A stretch of 64,000 bases of DNA from Vibrio crassostreae (lineage in GTDB: Bacteria; Pseudomonadota; Gammaproteobacteria; Enterobacterales; Vibrionaceae): NCBI RefSeq assembly GCF_024347415.1, contig NZ_AP025477.1, positions 124,001 to 188,000 on the forward strand. Reading direction: 5' to 3'. Under the pieces are notes generated by a model, which had not been told where the DNA came from, did no database searches, and saw nothing but the letters and a program-made list of their open reading frames with translations. A program made the translations under genes and the position numbers. Position 1 is the first letter of the stretch; the number at the start of each line of letters is the position of its first letter. Below, piece after piece: positions 1-9,886 of this stretch.

Positions 1-363
1 GAGTTCAACATGGATAACTTCTATCAAGAAAGCTTCACTCCTGCTACTCAGAATGCTCAATCAGAAGCGTCAAAAGCCGAAGTTGCTGACGATACGAATA
101 GTGCTGTTAAGGTATTTGTGCCTGCGTTCGGAGCTGAAGTTGAAGCGGAAACTGGTACACCATTGGCGGATTCATTAGAAAAAGCAGGCGTTCCAATTAT
201 TATCGCTTGTCGCAGCGGTATTTGTGGTTCGTGTAAATGCAAAGTGACCAAAGGGTCAGTGGAATCAAGCAGCCAAGAGACATTGACGCCAGAACAGATT
301 GAGCAGGGGTACGTGCTCGCATGTTCAAGCTCGATTCTGTCAGATGTTGAGGTTGAGTTATAA
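1..363 (+). CDS. hcr: C-terminal 2Fe-2S ferredoxin domain of a hybrid-cluster-protein reductase-like NADH oxidoreductase (5' truncated)
   Basis: The reading frame is open from the first base of the window, so only the C-terminal 120 residues are present. They carry a plant-type ferredoxin domain with the cluster ligands CxxxxCxxC (CRSGICGSC) and a fourth Cys near the end (VLACSS). The FYQESFTP stretch just before it resembles the end of a ferredoxin-reductase NAD domain. Hcr-type proteins pass electrons from NADH to the hybrid cluster protein, which reduces NO or hydroxylamine. The ATG at position 10 is probably internal. The Hcr name rests on domain order; another FNR-ferredoxin fusion is possible. 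Confidence 0.7.
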   Translation, partial: EFNMDNFYQESFTPATQNAQSEASKAEVADDTNSAVKVFVPAFGAEVEAETGTPLADSLEKAGVPIIIACRSGICGSCKCKVTKGSVESSSQETLTPEQIEQGYVLACSSSILSDVEVEL

Positions 364-441
364 CAGACGTGAAGCTGTGTAAGAGTGATGAAGACAAGGT
401 CTTGTCATAGAGATAAAAGTTAGGGCGCTAGATGTAAAAAG

Positions 442-479
442 GCCACCTAGATCAGTTAGAGAGAGCAGATCTAAGTGGC
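442..479 (-). terminator. Hairpin, probable second terminator for the minus-strand GAPDH gene
   Basis: Arms GCCACCTAGATC (442-453) and GATCTAAGTGGC (468-479) pair with one mismatch. Read on the minus strand, the stem is followed by CTTTTTA, a terminator-like tail. It could also bound the plus-strand Hcr transcript. Confidence 0.55.
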
Positions 480-518
480 AACCCTCTTGTTTATACGGGG
501 GAGTAAAACAAAAGGGGT

Positions 519-542
519 TGCGAAGTCCATACAGACTTCGCA
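519..542 (-). terminator. Rho-independent terminator of the GAPDH gene
   Basis: A perfect 9-bp stem, TGCGAAGTC (519-527) with GACTTCGCA (534-542), has a 6-nt loop. On the minus strand it is followed by a T-rich tail (CCCCTTTTGTTTT). It lies about 60 nt past the GAPDH stop codon. Confidence 0.7.
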
Positions 543-602
543 GATATAGTTATTATGTTGTGGAGCTTGTTGCGATGGACGTATCTACAAGAGCGAAGTT
601 GA

Positions 603-2039
603 TTAAACTTCAGGGTATGTCTTGTAGCGAACACCCATCATCTGTTCCATACAGTGAACAACTTGGCAGCTGTAGCCAAACTCGTTATCGTACCAAATGT
701 ACAGCACGGCACGGTTGTCTTGTGCGATAGTCGCCACACCGTCAACCACACCTGGGTGACGAGAGCCAACCAAGTCTGTAGATACAATCTCAGTTGAATC
801 TGTGTAATCGATTTGTGCAGACAAAGCAGAAGACAGCGCCATTTCACGTAGGTACTCGTTCAACTCTTCTTTGTTTGTGCCTTTCTCAAGGTTTAGGTTT
901 GCTACTGCCATTGATACGTTTGGCGTAGGTACGCGAATCGCATTGCCTGTTAGCTTGCCTTCCATTTCTGGCATTGCTTTTGATACCGCTTTAGCAGCAC
1001 CTGTCGATGTCAGTACCATGTTCAATGACGCAGCACGGCCACGACGATCACCTGAGTGGAAGTTATCGATTAGGTTTTGGTCATTGGTAAATGAGTGAAC
1101 CGTTTCGATGTGACCAGACAGTACGCCAAACTTGTCGTGAACTGCTTTCAATACTGGCGTGATTGCGTTGGTGGTACAACTTGCTGCAGAGATGATGGTG
1201 TCTTCTGGTTGAATAACATTTTCATTCACACCAAATACAACATTCTTGATGTCGCCTTTACCTGGCGCTGTTAGTAGAACCTTCTTCGCACCGTTACATG
1301 CTACGTGTTGGCTTAGGCCTTCCGCGTCACGCCATACACCTGTGTTATCAACCACAAGTGCGTTTTCAATACCGTAAGCCGTGTAATCCACTTCTTCTGG
1401 TTTGTTTGCGTAGATAACTTGGATGAAGTTGCCGTTTACGATGATTGCTTTACGTTCTTGGTCTACCACGATGCTGCCGTTGAACTGGCCGTGAACAGAG
1501 TCACGACGGAGTAAGCTAGCACGTTTTTCTAGGTCGCCATCTTTGCCGCCACGTACAACGATTGCGCGTAAACGAAGTGGGTAACCTGGGCCGCTTTTCT
1601 CTACAAGAATACGAGTTAGCAAACGACCGATACGACCGAAGCCGTACAACACGACGTCACGAGGTTTCGTCATCGCGTCGCCTTCAAGCGAACCCATTAG
1701 AGCTGTTTGAAGGAAATCATCCATCGCGCTAAGGTCTTCGTGGTTTTCCCAGTACTGAGCTGCCAGACGACCAACATCAACGCGGCATGGAGACAAGCGC
1801 ATTGATAGTAGATGCTGGATAATTGGTTGAGTTTGTTCTGCGGTTAGCGGTGAGCCAGTGTAACGTTTTGCGATGCGGTGAGCTTTGATGATGTCGATAG
1901 TTGTCGCGTTAACTAGGGTCTTACCGAAGAGGATAACTTCTACGCCTTTTTGACGGTATAACTGACCTAAAGTTGGAGCGATGGATTCAGCAATGGTTTG
2001 ACTAGTTTGCCAATCTAGGAGGTGCTTTTCGGGACTCAT
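603..2039 (-). CDS. Glyceraldehyde-3-phosphate dehydrogenase, long form with N-terminal extension
   Basis: NAD(P)-dependent GAPDH of 478 residues, interconverting glyceraldehyde-3-phosphate and 1,3-bisphosphoglycerate. The first ~125 residues are a helical extension absent from the usual ~330-residue glycolytic enzyme. The Rossmann motif GFGRIGR is at residues 133-139 and the catalytic Cys288 is in SAASCTTN. Later family motifs include HSFTNDQNLIDNFH and the C-terminal WYDNEFGYSCQVVH. This extended form is known in Vibrio, Pseudomonas and relatives beside a canonical gapA, and may have a separate, possibly gluconeogenic, role (inference). It stands alone, transcribed away from the 864-base gap, and ends before two hairpins. 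Confidence 0.9.
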   Translation of the reverse strand: MSPEKHLLDWQTSQTIAESIAPTLGQLYRQKGVEVILFGKTLVNATTIDIIKAHRIAKRYTGSPLTAEQTQPIIQHLLSMRLSPCRVDVGRLAAQYWENHEDLSAMDDFLQTALMGSLEGDAMTKPRDVVLYGFGRIGRLLTRILVEKSGPGYPLRLRAIVVRGGKDGDLEKRASLLRRDSVHGQFNGSIVVDQERKAIIVNGNFIQVIYANKPEEVDYTAYGIENALVVDNTGVWRDAEGLSQHVACNGAKKVLLTAPGKGDIKNVVFGVNENVIQPEDTIISAASCTTNAITPVLKAVHDKFGVLSGHIETVHSFTNDQNLIDNFHSGDRRGRAASLNMVLTSTGAAKAVSKAMPEMEGKLTGNAIRVPTPNVSMAVANLNLEKGTNKEELNEYLREMALSSALSAQIDYTDSTEIVSTDLVGSRHPGVVDGVATIAQDNRAVLYIWYDNEFGYSCQVVHCMEQMMGVRYKTYPEV

Positions 2040-2903
2040 CTTTACTCGGGACCTTTCACGTTAAGTTTCTGCATTCATGGCGGTTGTAGGGAAGCCAATC
2101 AGCATAGGGGATTTGAGGCATCAGGCTGTGGTCTATATTGCCACTTAAATGTGCTTGATATGCCTTGTGTGTAACTTGTAATTTTTATGTGGCAGGATTG
2201 TAAGGTACGACGGGTTATTCTGCTAGGAAAAATAAATGTAGACAAAATATCTGTAAATTGACTTTATATTAGCCAAAAATCAAGGTTTCAACGTCGATAA
2301 AGACTATTGACTTTAACAATCTGTAGCACTTATTTTTCGTCAAAAAATACTCAAATCAAAATGTAGTATGTAATAAAGGTCATGGTGATCATTAAATATG
2401 TGATCATTGACTCAGGTTACACGTAAAGAGTAAACGACAAATAAGGTAATCAACGTCCTTTCTTGTTCGACTTTTGAATAAGCGGAGTTCGAGTGCAAAA
2501 AGTCCATCACGCAAACGATTGGATGTCACAATTTTACCTGAATCATCTAATTATTTGTTATGGCAAGTCATCATTCACAGTTTAGTTGAGTCGCAGTAAG
2601 TGGATGTTCACTTGTTATGTGGGTGATAACAACTGGAGAAAGTGTCTTTTGTTTACATCGTGCTTGCTTAAACCTTTCTCGTTTAGAGCTCATTTGTAGA
2701 AATCTCCCGCGCGTAAAGCTCACTTATTCCAAGTATGCTCCTTCGCTTTAAAGCTCCGTTCTGGATATCAGTTGGTTCTAATTTTTCGTTCTGGGCTCAG
2801 AGTAACGTTTGTTCATATCCAATTTGATCAATAACCCCCTGTTAATGTCCTATCCTTAATCTGGGCTAGGTAAATTACTTTCGGGAAGGGAGTAGTTATA
2901 AAA
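2040..2903. other. 864-base intergenic region without a recognisable gene
   Basis: This divergent spacer lies between the GAPDH gene (minus) and a histidine kinase (plus). No open frame of useful length, tRNA or clear terminator is seen. It is AT-rich in 2200-2420 and contains a direct repeat of GTGATCATT at 2385-2393 and 2400-2408, 15 nt apart. It must hold both promoters and is long enough for a small RNA, but nothing demonstrates one. Confidence 0.5.
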
Positions 2904-5555
2904 GTGATAAATATGTCAATTAGATGGCGTCTTATTTTTCTTTCTACGGTTTCTGTACTCATTATGTTTGGGTTTACAGTGAATGAAGTGCTTAAGAACG
3001 AAAAGAAGATGAATCACCTTGAAACAACCCGTATTAAGGTTGAAGCGCTTCAATCTTTTAATACGATTTCAAGTGATGCTTATCGATGGTTGGTTCTGTC
3101 TAATGACTCTTCAGAGAAAGGTCTGCTGCTTTTAAAACTGAAAACTGATTTGACTAGGCTAGCTCAATACGAGAAACAGCTTCAACAGTTCGACAGTAAT
3201 TGGACTGTTGAACCAAAGCTGGTTGAGCTTAAGAGCGTATTAGAGAGACTCGCCCGTGTAACCTCCAGTATTAACAGGGACGCGTCACAGGTTACTGATA
3301 ACAACACGCAACTGACAGAGCGTGCCTTCGACTTGTTAAAAGGCGTGTTAATGGAGCTATCTGAATATCGTATTAACATTGTGGATGAAAAAGTCAGTCA
3401 AGCTAACGCGATGTTTATCAATCTTACTCATTATGTGTTCTGGACTCAGCGAGAAGCGTGGCTGAGTTACCGTTTGTATCGCTCTCCGGAGCTGATTGAT
3501 CAATATTTATTGAGTTATGTTGGTGCTTTAGAAAGGCAGCTGCAATTATTAGATACGTTTTTCCGATCAGGTAGTCGCTCGCCTGAAATTAGAAAGCTAC
3601 TAAGTACGTTTTCTAAAGATGAATTTCAAAACCGATTTACCGATCGAATCCTCAAAGGTGACTTCTCTTCACCTGAAATATATGAACATGTGGAAGGTTT
3701 AGAACGAAAGAAGTTGGCGATTTCAAAGGCAGTGGGTGCTTATACCAAGCAATTACAGTTTGATCTGACCAACAATATAGCGCTACAAAAAAAGCAAACC
3801 CTGATCATGACTTTGCTTATTCTTGCCATTTCAGGTGTGTTGTTGTGGCTCGGTGTAGCAACGTCTCTTCGCTTAAATCGAAACTTATCGATTATCCTAA
3901 GAGGGGTATCTGAATGCGCAGATAGCTACGGTGAACCCAAGGTGATTCAGATTCAAGGGAACGATGAACTCACCGAGTTCACTGAAACTCTAAATCGAGT
4001 GATGGAGCGTAACTACTTTCACAATAAAGAGTTGATAACAGCAAAAGAAGACGCGATTTCGGCCAATAAAGCCAAAAGCGCATTTTTAGCCAATATGTCA
4101 CATGAAATACGCACGCCACTTAACGGTATTATTGGCATGGCTGAGATCTTATCTCAAAGCCAACTTAGCGCAAATCAGCAAGAAGTATTAGGGGATATTG
4201 AATCGTCTTCTCACTCTTTGCTAGTCCTACTTAATGACATCCTCGACCTATCTAAAATCGAGTCGGGTAACTTGATGTTGTCACCACACAATGCTGATTT
4301 ACGAGAGGCGGTCTATGACTCTGTAAGTGTGATTCTGTCGAAAGCGATAAGTAAGGATATCGAGCTCGACATCAATATCGACTATCAAACGCCGCCACAA
4401 CTGTTTTTCGATGAATACCGCGTGAGACAGGTGCTGACCAATCTGCTTTCGAATGCCATTAAGTTTACGTCCAAGGGCACAATTACCACGGACATTGCTT
4501 ATACCCCTATGTCTATGGGCAGGGGTAAGCTTGAATGCAGCGTGTCTGATACCGGGATTGGGATTGAACCAGAGAAGTTAGAATCCATATTTGAACCTTT
4601 CACTCAAGAAGATGGCAGCATTACCCGCCAATTTGGTGGTACGGGGCTAGGGCTTGCGATTTGTCGACAGCTTGTTGATTTGATGGGGGGCTACATTACC
4701 GCCCGTTCAGTGAAAGGAGAGGGCTCGACATTCACGTTTTGTTTGTATGTCGATGTTGTAGAAGCGCCTGTTCAAACTTTCGATAACCTGAGCCGAGCGA
4801 CGATCATCTCGAACTCTTTCAATTACCTTGATCAGCTTGTTAAAGAGTGTGAGCGTTTGAATGTTCGAGCCAATGTGGTGTCATCCATTGCTGCCCTTAG
4901 TGAAAGTGTAAAAGAAAGCGACTTGATACTTTATTGTCATACCTTGCATCACTCGATGGAGAAAGATCTTGCGACGTTGAAGGCGATATATCCTCTTGCC
5001 CGCGTCATCGTGTGTCAGCATCACCTATTCAAAACCAACCTAATCACAGAAACGGTCCACTCGACTCATACCTTGCCATTCTTGGGCCGACGATTCTTAA
5101 ACAGCTTACAATCGCTTGATGTCGGTGAAGAGCAAGCATCAGCGGTGGAACCAAAAGATGAAGAGGTTCGCTCTCTGAATCGACGCATTTTGATCGTTGA
5201 AGACAATCTGATGAATCAAAAAATAGCGAGCTTCTTCCTTGAGCAAGCGGGTTATGAGTATTTGATTGCCAGTAATGGCCAAGAAGCGGTGGACGTCATC
5301 ACTCAAGGTGCTCAGTTTGATGCCATCTTAATGGACTGCATGATGCCTGTTATGGATGGTATAACGGCGACTCGTGCGATTCGACAGTGGGAAACCACTC
5401 AACAAGCTGCGCCATTACCCATTATTGCTTTGACCGCTAGTGTCCTGGAAGAAGACATTAAAGATTGTTTTGAAGCGGGCATGAACGCCTACTTGCCCAA
5501 ACCTTATAAATCTCACCAGTTGTACGATCTTTTCAGTAGTCTTGATATCGTCTAG
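2904..5555 (+). CDS. Membrane-bound hybrid sensor histidine kinase with C-terminal receiver domain
   Basis: 883 residues. A transmembrane helix at ~8-27 is followed by a ~260-residue helical sensor region and a second helix at ~300-318 with a HAMP-like linker. The HisKA domain has phospho-acceptor His400 in FLANMSHEIRTPLNG. The HATPase_c domain shows the N box (NLLSNAIKF) and G boxes (DTGIGI, GGTGLGL). A degenerate receiver-like stretch (~630-730) precedes a good receiver domain with Asp811 in DAILMDCMMPVMDG and a conserved Lys in LPKPYKS. No Hpt domain is present, so a separate Hpt protein probably completes the relay. The GTG start is chosen for GGGAAGGGA about 12 nt upstream; ATG at 2913 is the alternative. 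The signal is unknown. Confidence 0.88.
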   Translation: MINMSIRWRLIFLSTVSVLIMFGFTVNEVLKNEKKMNHLETTRIKVEALQSFNTISSDAYRWLVLSNDSSEKGLLLLKLKTDLTRLAQYEKQLQQFDSNWTVEPKLVELKSVLERLARVTSSINRDASQVTDNNTQLTERAFDLLKGVLMELSEYRINIVDEKVSQANAMFINLTHYVFWTQREAWLSYRLYRSPELIDQYLLSYVGALERQLQLLDTFFRSGSRSPEIRKLLSTFSKDEFQNRFTDRILKGDFSSPEIYEHVEGLERKKLAISKAVGAYTKQLQFDLTNNIALQKKQTLIMTLLILAISGVLLWLGVATSLRLNRNLSIILRGVSECADSYGEPKVIQIQGNDELTEFTETLNRVMERNYFHNKELITAKEDAISANKAKSAFLANMSHEIRTPLNGIIGMAEILSQSQLSANQQEVLGDIESSSHSLLVLLNDILDLSKIESGNLMLSPHNADLREAVYDSVSVILSKAISKDIELDINIDYQTPPQLFFDEYRVRQVLTNLLSNAIKFTSKGTITTDIAYTPMSMGRGKLECSVSDTGIGIEPEKLESIFEPFTQEDGSITRQFGGTGLGLAICRQLVDLMGGYITARSVKGEGSTFTFCLYVDVVEAPVQTFDNLSRATIISNSFNYLDQLVKECERLNVRANVVSSIAALSESVKESDLILYCHTLHHSMEKDLATLKAIYPLARVIVCQHHLFKTNLITETVHSTHTLPFLGRRFLNSLQSLDVGEEQASAVEPKDEEVRSLNRRILIVEDNLMNQKIASFFLEQAGYEYLIASNGQEAVDVITQGAQFDAILMDCMMPVMDGITATRAIRQWETTQQAAPLPIIALTASVLEEDIKDCFEAGMNAYLPKPYKSHQLYDLFSSLDIV

Positions 5556-5788
5556 CGGACTTCTAAGCCAAGGTTGTATTGTGCAAGACAGCGACCTACA
5601 TAACTGATTTTCAACAAGGCTGCGACTAAGATGGTGCTGATGTGGGCGACAATTTGAATCGGCAGTGAGAAGTGATTGGCCATTGGATAAGCAACTATAA
5701 TACTGAGAAGCATAAGCAAGGTTGTGATAGCTAGACTGAAGTTTGAAACAGAAAGCAGAGTTTGAAAGCGTTGAGTCATCGTCTTCAT
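5552..5788 (-). CDS. Small membrane protein of unknown function
   Basis: 78 residues with two predicted transmembrane segments (about 17-34 and 42-60) and a positively charged N-terminus. I do not recognise a family. AGGAA lies 7 nt before the ATG, which supports translation. Its 3' end overlaps the convergent histidine kinase stop by 4 bases. A 12-bp inverted repeat ends directly at its ribosome-binding site (5799-5840), suggesting an operator or a 5' UTR hairpin. Confidence 0.6.
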   Translation of the reverse strand: MKTMTQRFQTLLSVSNFSLAITTLLMLLSIIVAYPMANHFSLPIQIVAHISTILVAALLKISYVGRCLAQYNLGLEVR

Positions 5789-5798
5789 ATTGAATTCC

Positions 5799-5840
5799 TA
5801 ATTGCTATTATTTTCTTTTGATACTTAGTAATAGCAATTA
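5799..5840 (-). promoter_or_regulatory. Perfect 12-bp inverted repeat abutting a ribosome-binding site
   Basis: TAATTGCTATTA (5799-5810) and TAATAGCAATTA (5829-5840) are exact inverted repeats with an 18-nt spacer. On the minus strand the 3' arm runs straight into AGGAATTCAAT and the ATG of the 78-residue membrane protein. It could be a repressor operator or an mRNA hairpin controlling translation. Confidence 0.55.
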
Positions 5841-5958
5841 TCGTTCCATATTTAATTTTAATTAAATATCAATGGCTTAATAAAAATGCAGGCATAGGGA
5901 GAGTCAAAAAGACATGATCAATTGATGTGTCTATTTGACTTTTTGGTGTCTTTTTAAG

Positions 5959-6585
5959 TTACCAGTTTCTGAAGCCGCAAGTGTCGATATGGAATCGAAC
6001 GCCGGCGTACAGGCCTAACCCTACGTTATTCTTCTGCCCGTATTCAGCGTGAATTTTTTTGAGTTTAACGTGCAAATCTGCTCGAGAAATACCGTTGGCT
6101 GGGACAAGATCTAAGGCGCAGAACTCTAAGTGTTTACTTTGCAGGGCACCGCCAGCTTGTTGATTGTAGAGTTTTGAACGTTCACCAGAAACAGGAATAA
6201 CCACACCGATTTCAGGCTCGATGTATTCTTGAATGTACTTCAAGGTGTTGATCATGTTGGGTACATGTTTTTTGTTGGGGAGGGTAAACAAGGTGGTGTT
6301 ACTCATTGCCCAGTCTGTCCCTTGCAACAACACCAGATGTAAAGGCATGCTTTGTGTGATTCCCGCATCTTTGAGCTGTTGTCCGATCTCTCTTACTTGG
6401 TCTTCTGCGTGATTAAGCAACATCCAGCCACGAAATGCCGAGCGAGTCGGTACCTTGTAGCCATGAACATCCACCACGAGATCCTCGTAGGTGATTTCAG
6501 TCTCTTCGTTATACAGCCTTTCAAATTCTTCTGGGTAGGGTTGAGTCGTTGATAGCGCTAAGGTAATCAGGATGCTTGAGTACAT
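5959..6585 (-). CDS. Peptidase M15-like protein, putative peptidoglycan hydrolase
   Basis: 208 residues. The C-terminal half matches the M15A/M15_3 zinc peptidase pattern: SGERSKLYNQQAGGALQSKH with likely zinc ligands His152 and Asp159 (SKHLEFCALD), then GLGLYAGVRFHID with His199. Members cleave D-Ala-containing peptide links in the cell wall. The start is marked by GGAG 7 nt upstream. The N-terminus is hydrophobic but short for a classical signal peptide. The gene stands alone on the minus strand. Confidence 0.7.
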   Translation of the reverse strand: MYSSILITLALSTTQPYPEEFERLYNEETEITYEDLVVDVHGYKVPTRSAFRGWMLLNHAEDQVREIGQQLKDAGITQSMPLHLVLLQGTDWAMSNTTLFTLPNKKHVPNMINTLKYIQEYIEPEIGVVIPVSGERSKLYNQQAGGALQSKHLEFCALDLVPANGISRADLHVKLKKIHAEYGQKNNVGLGLYAGVRFHIDTCGFRNW

Positions 6586-6673
6586 AAGGTGGCTCCATTA
6601 CTTACGTTGGCTTTGCTAGTAATATTTGAATCAGTAAATACGTAAGCTTAAGTATAGACACTGGAATTTATGT

Positions 6674-6702
6674 ACAAAAAAACCCACTATAAAGAGTGGG
6701 TT
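6674..6702 (-). terminator. Rho-independent terminator after yeeX
   Basis: AACCCACT (6681-6688) and AGTGGGTT (6695-6702) form an 8-bp stem. On the minus strand it is followed by a run of T, just downstream of the yeeX stop codon. Confidence 0.85.
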
Positions 6703-6737
6703 ACTAACATTATTACAAGTTAATCAGCGAGGTTAGA

Positions 6738-7052
6738 TTACTTCTTACCTTGCGTTTGCTTGTCTTCTTCTGTTAGTTCACGAATGCGGCGGCTGATGTC
6801 ACGGCGAGCTTTAGAAATCTCTGCGCTCTTGATGATGTGGTCATCAACACGGTCTTCGTAGTCAGCTTTCATATTCTTGATAATGCCTAGGATCTCGTCG
6901 TGAGTCATCTCTGGCTTGATGTAATCAAGTAGGTTATCAAGAAGGTCAACACGCTTGCGGTTGTCACGAACTTTCTTTTCGTTGTCTAGAAGTTCACGCT
7001 TAAGTTTGTTCTTACGTCGTGCTTGGTTAACAATTTCAAATACGCTGCTCAT
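6738..7052 (-). CDS. yeeX: DUF496 / UPF0265 family protein YeeX
   Basis: 104 residues closely resembling E. coli Yee[21 protein letters not shown], then [15 protein letters not shown] and [18 protein letters not shown]. It is highly charged and predicted almost entirely helical or coiled coil. It is cytoplasmic with no established molecular function. The gene is a single transcription unit with its own terminator and is divergent from the small ORF at 7248. Confidence 0.92.
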   Translation of the reverse strand: MSSVFEIVNQARRKNKLKRELLDNEKKVRDNRKRVDLLDNLLDYIKPEMTHDEILGIIKNMKADYEDRVDDHIIKSAEISKARRDISRRIRELTEEDKQTQGKK

Positions 7053-7247
7053 AGATTCCTTTTCCTATTCGTCAAATACGTTGTCTGGTTCTGATTAAAG
7101 CACATCAATTGATGATGTAACAGTCTTTAGATCAAAGCAAAAGTAAGGTTGTTTAATTATTCGTCACTCTCGCCGATGTGCGATTGTTTTTATCTTACCG
7201 ATCAAGTTAGTATCCTATGTAGATACTGCATTGATACGATATGTGAA

Positions 7248-7448
7248 ATGAATCAACAACAATTGGAAACAGAAGATTTGGGTGACGATGTTACTGAATC
7301 TTCGGCAGAGCAGAACAAGCTTCGTGATGCGTATGTACAAGAGCGCACTTATTTGGAAGTCGTGGAAATAGAGCTAAACCGTTCTAAGATCATAATGATT
7401 GATGAACAAGGCAGAAAGAAACGAGTACCGATTTTGTCTGAGCACTAG
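7248..7448 (+). CDS. Small acidic hypothetical protein
   Basis: 66 residues from the ATG at 7248; an upstream in-frame ATG at 7149 would add a Cys-rich stretch that does not look coding. The acidic N-terminus is followed by a basic segment (SKIIMIDEQGRKKRVPILSEH). No known domain is recognised. It lies 63 nt upstream of yceH on the same strand and may share its transcript. Confidence 0.5.
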   Translation: MNQQQLETEDLGDDVTESSAEQNKLRDAYVQERTYLEVVEIELNRSKIIMIDEQGRKKRVPILSEH

Positions 7449-7511
7449 CCAGTATTGGCTGCATTGTTAAGTGTTGAGATGGAATTATCAAAATAATAAA
7501 AAGGAAAAACG

Positions 7512-8168
7512 ATGAACACAGTACTTTCCCCAATTGAAGCGAGAATTATCGGTTGCTTGATCGAGAAAGAAGTCACTACTCCCGATCATTACCCACTGAC
7601 ACTGAACAGCTTAACCACGGCATGTAATCAAAAGAGTAACCGTGAACCTGTTCTCTCTCTTTCTGAGTCAGACGTTTTAGATGCGGTTGATGGTTTGATC
7701 GGACGTCGTATGGTGAGCGATGAAAGTAGCTTCAACAGCCGTGTTAATAAGTATCAGCACCGTTTCTGTAACACTGAGTTCGGTGATCTGCAATTTACAG
7801 AGCAAGAGCGTGCAATCATCTGTTGCATGCTGCTTCGCGGCGCACAAACGCCCGGTGAACTCCGTACTCGAACAGGGCGCCTTGCAAACTTTAGTGATGT
7901 GAAAGAAGTCGAAGCAACATTAGATAAGCTAGCTGCAAGAGAAGCTGGTGCGCTAGTGGTCAAGCTACCACGCGAAGCGGGTAAACGTGAATCACGCTAC
8001 CAGCACTTATTGAGCGGTGAAGTGGATGTTGAAGCGTTTGCGACGGCATCAGTAAGCGCGGCTGCACCCTCTGCGACGAGTGAAAAGTTTGAAGAGCTTG
8101 AGTCTGAAGTAGCAAGCCTACGAGCAGAAGTGGCAGAGCTTAAGGCTCTGGTTGAATCGCTGCTTTAA
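7512..8168 (+). CDS. yceH: UPF0502 / DUF480 family protein YceH
   Basis: 218 residues. It begins with the family signature [25 protein letters not shown] and [16 protein letters not shown], forming tandem winged-helix-like domains. The C-terminal ~30 residues ([27 protein letters not shown]) are a leucine-rich coiled coil. AAAAAGGAAAAACG precedes the ATG. The molecular role is not established. The stop codon directly abuts the ATG of the GIY-YIG gene. Confidence 0.92.
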   Translation: MNTVLSPIEARIIGCLIEKEVTTPDHYPLTLNSLTTACNQKSNREPVLSLSESDVLDAVDGLIGRRMVSDESSFNSRVNKYQHRFCNTEFGDLQFTEQERAIICCMLLRGAQTPGELRTRTGRLANFSDVKEVEATLDKLAAREAGALVVKLPREAGKRESRYQHLLSGEVDVEAFATASVSAAAPSATSEKFEELESEVASLRAEVAELKALVESLL

Positions 8169-8483
8169 ATGTCAGGCGCTGATAAAAATGCGGATTGGGT
8201 CGTGTACTTGATCCGCAATCGTCACAATGCCCTTTATTGTGGCGTGACGAACAATCTTGAACGTCGATTTGAACAACATCAAACCGGTAAAGGCGCCAAA
8301 GCTTTAAAAGGTAAAGGCCCACTTAAGCTGGTTTGGAGTTTTGATGTTGGCTCAAAAAGTGAGGCGTTGAAAACCGAATACGCGATCAAGCAATTGCCCA
8401 AATCCCGCAAAGAAAAACTGGTATCACTCAAACTGATTATTGAGTGGCAACAAGACAAAATTCAATATATCGAAGTCTCATAA
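8169..8483 (+). CDS. GIY-YIG nuclease superfamily protein (UPF0213, YhbQ-like)
   Basis: 104 residues with one GIY-YIG domain. VVYLIRNRHNALYCGVTNN supplies the paired motif in the form VYL...YCG, followed by LERRFEQHQTGKGAKALKGK with the conserved Arg and His. Members are single-domain putative structure-specific nucleases; the E. coli homologue is YhbQ. The ATG follows the yceH stop with no gap, implying translational coupling. No extra DNA-binding domain is present. Confidence 0.88.
   Translation: MSGADKNADWVVYLIRNRHNALYCGVTNNLERRFEQHQTGKGAKALKGKGPLKLVWSFDVGSKSEALKTEYAIKQLPKSRKEKLVSLKLIIEWQQDKIQYIEVS

Positions 8484-9885
<1,402 letters not shown>

Positions 9886-9886
<1 letters not shown>

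Noticed and set aside
518..1098. Plus-strand frames opposite the GAPDH gene (518-730, 871-1098)
   Set aside because: They mirror the codon structure of the GAPDH gene and have no independent support.
7149..7247. Longer start for the 66-residue protein at 7248
   Set aside because: The extension is Cys-rich and unlike the rest of the product and would overlap the yeeX promoter region.
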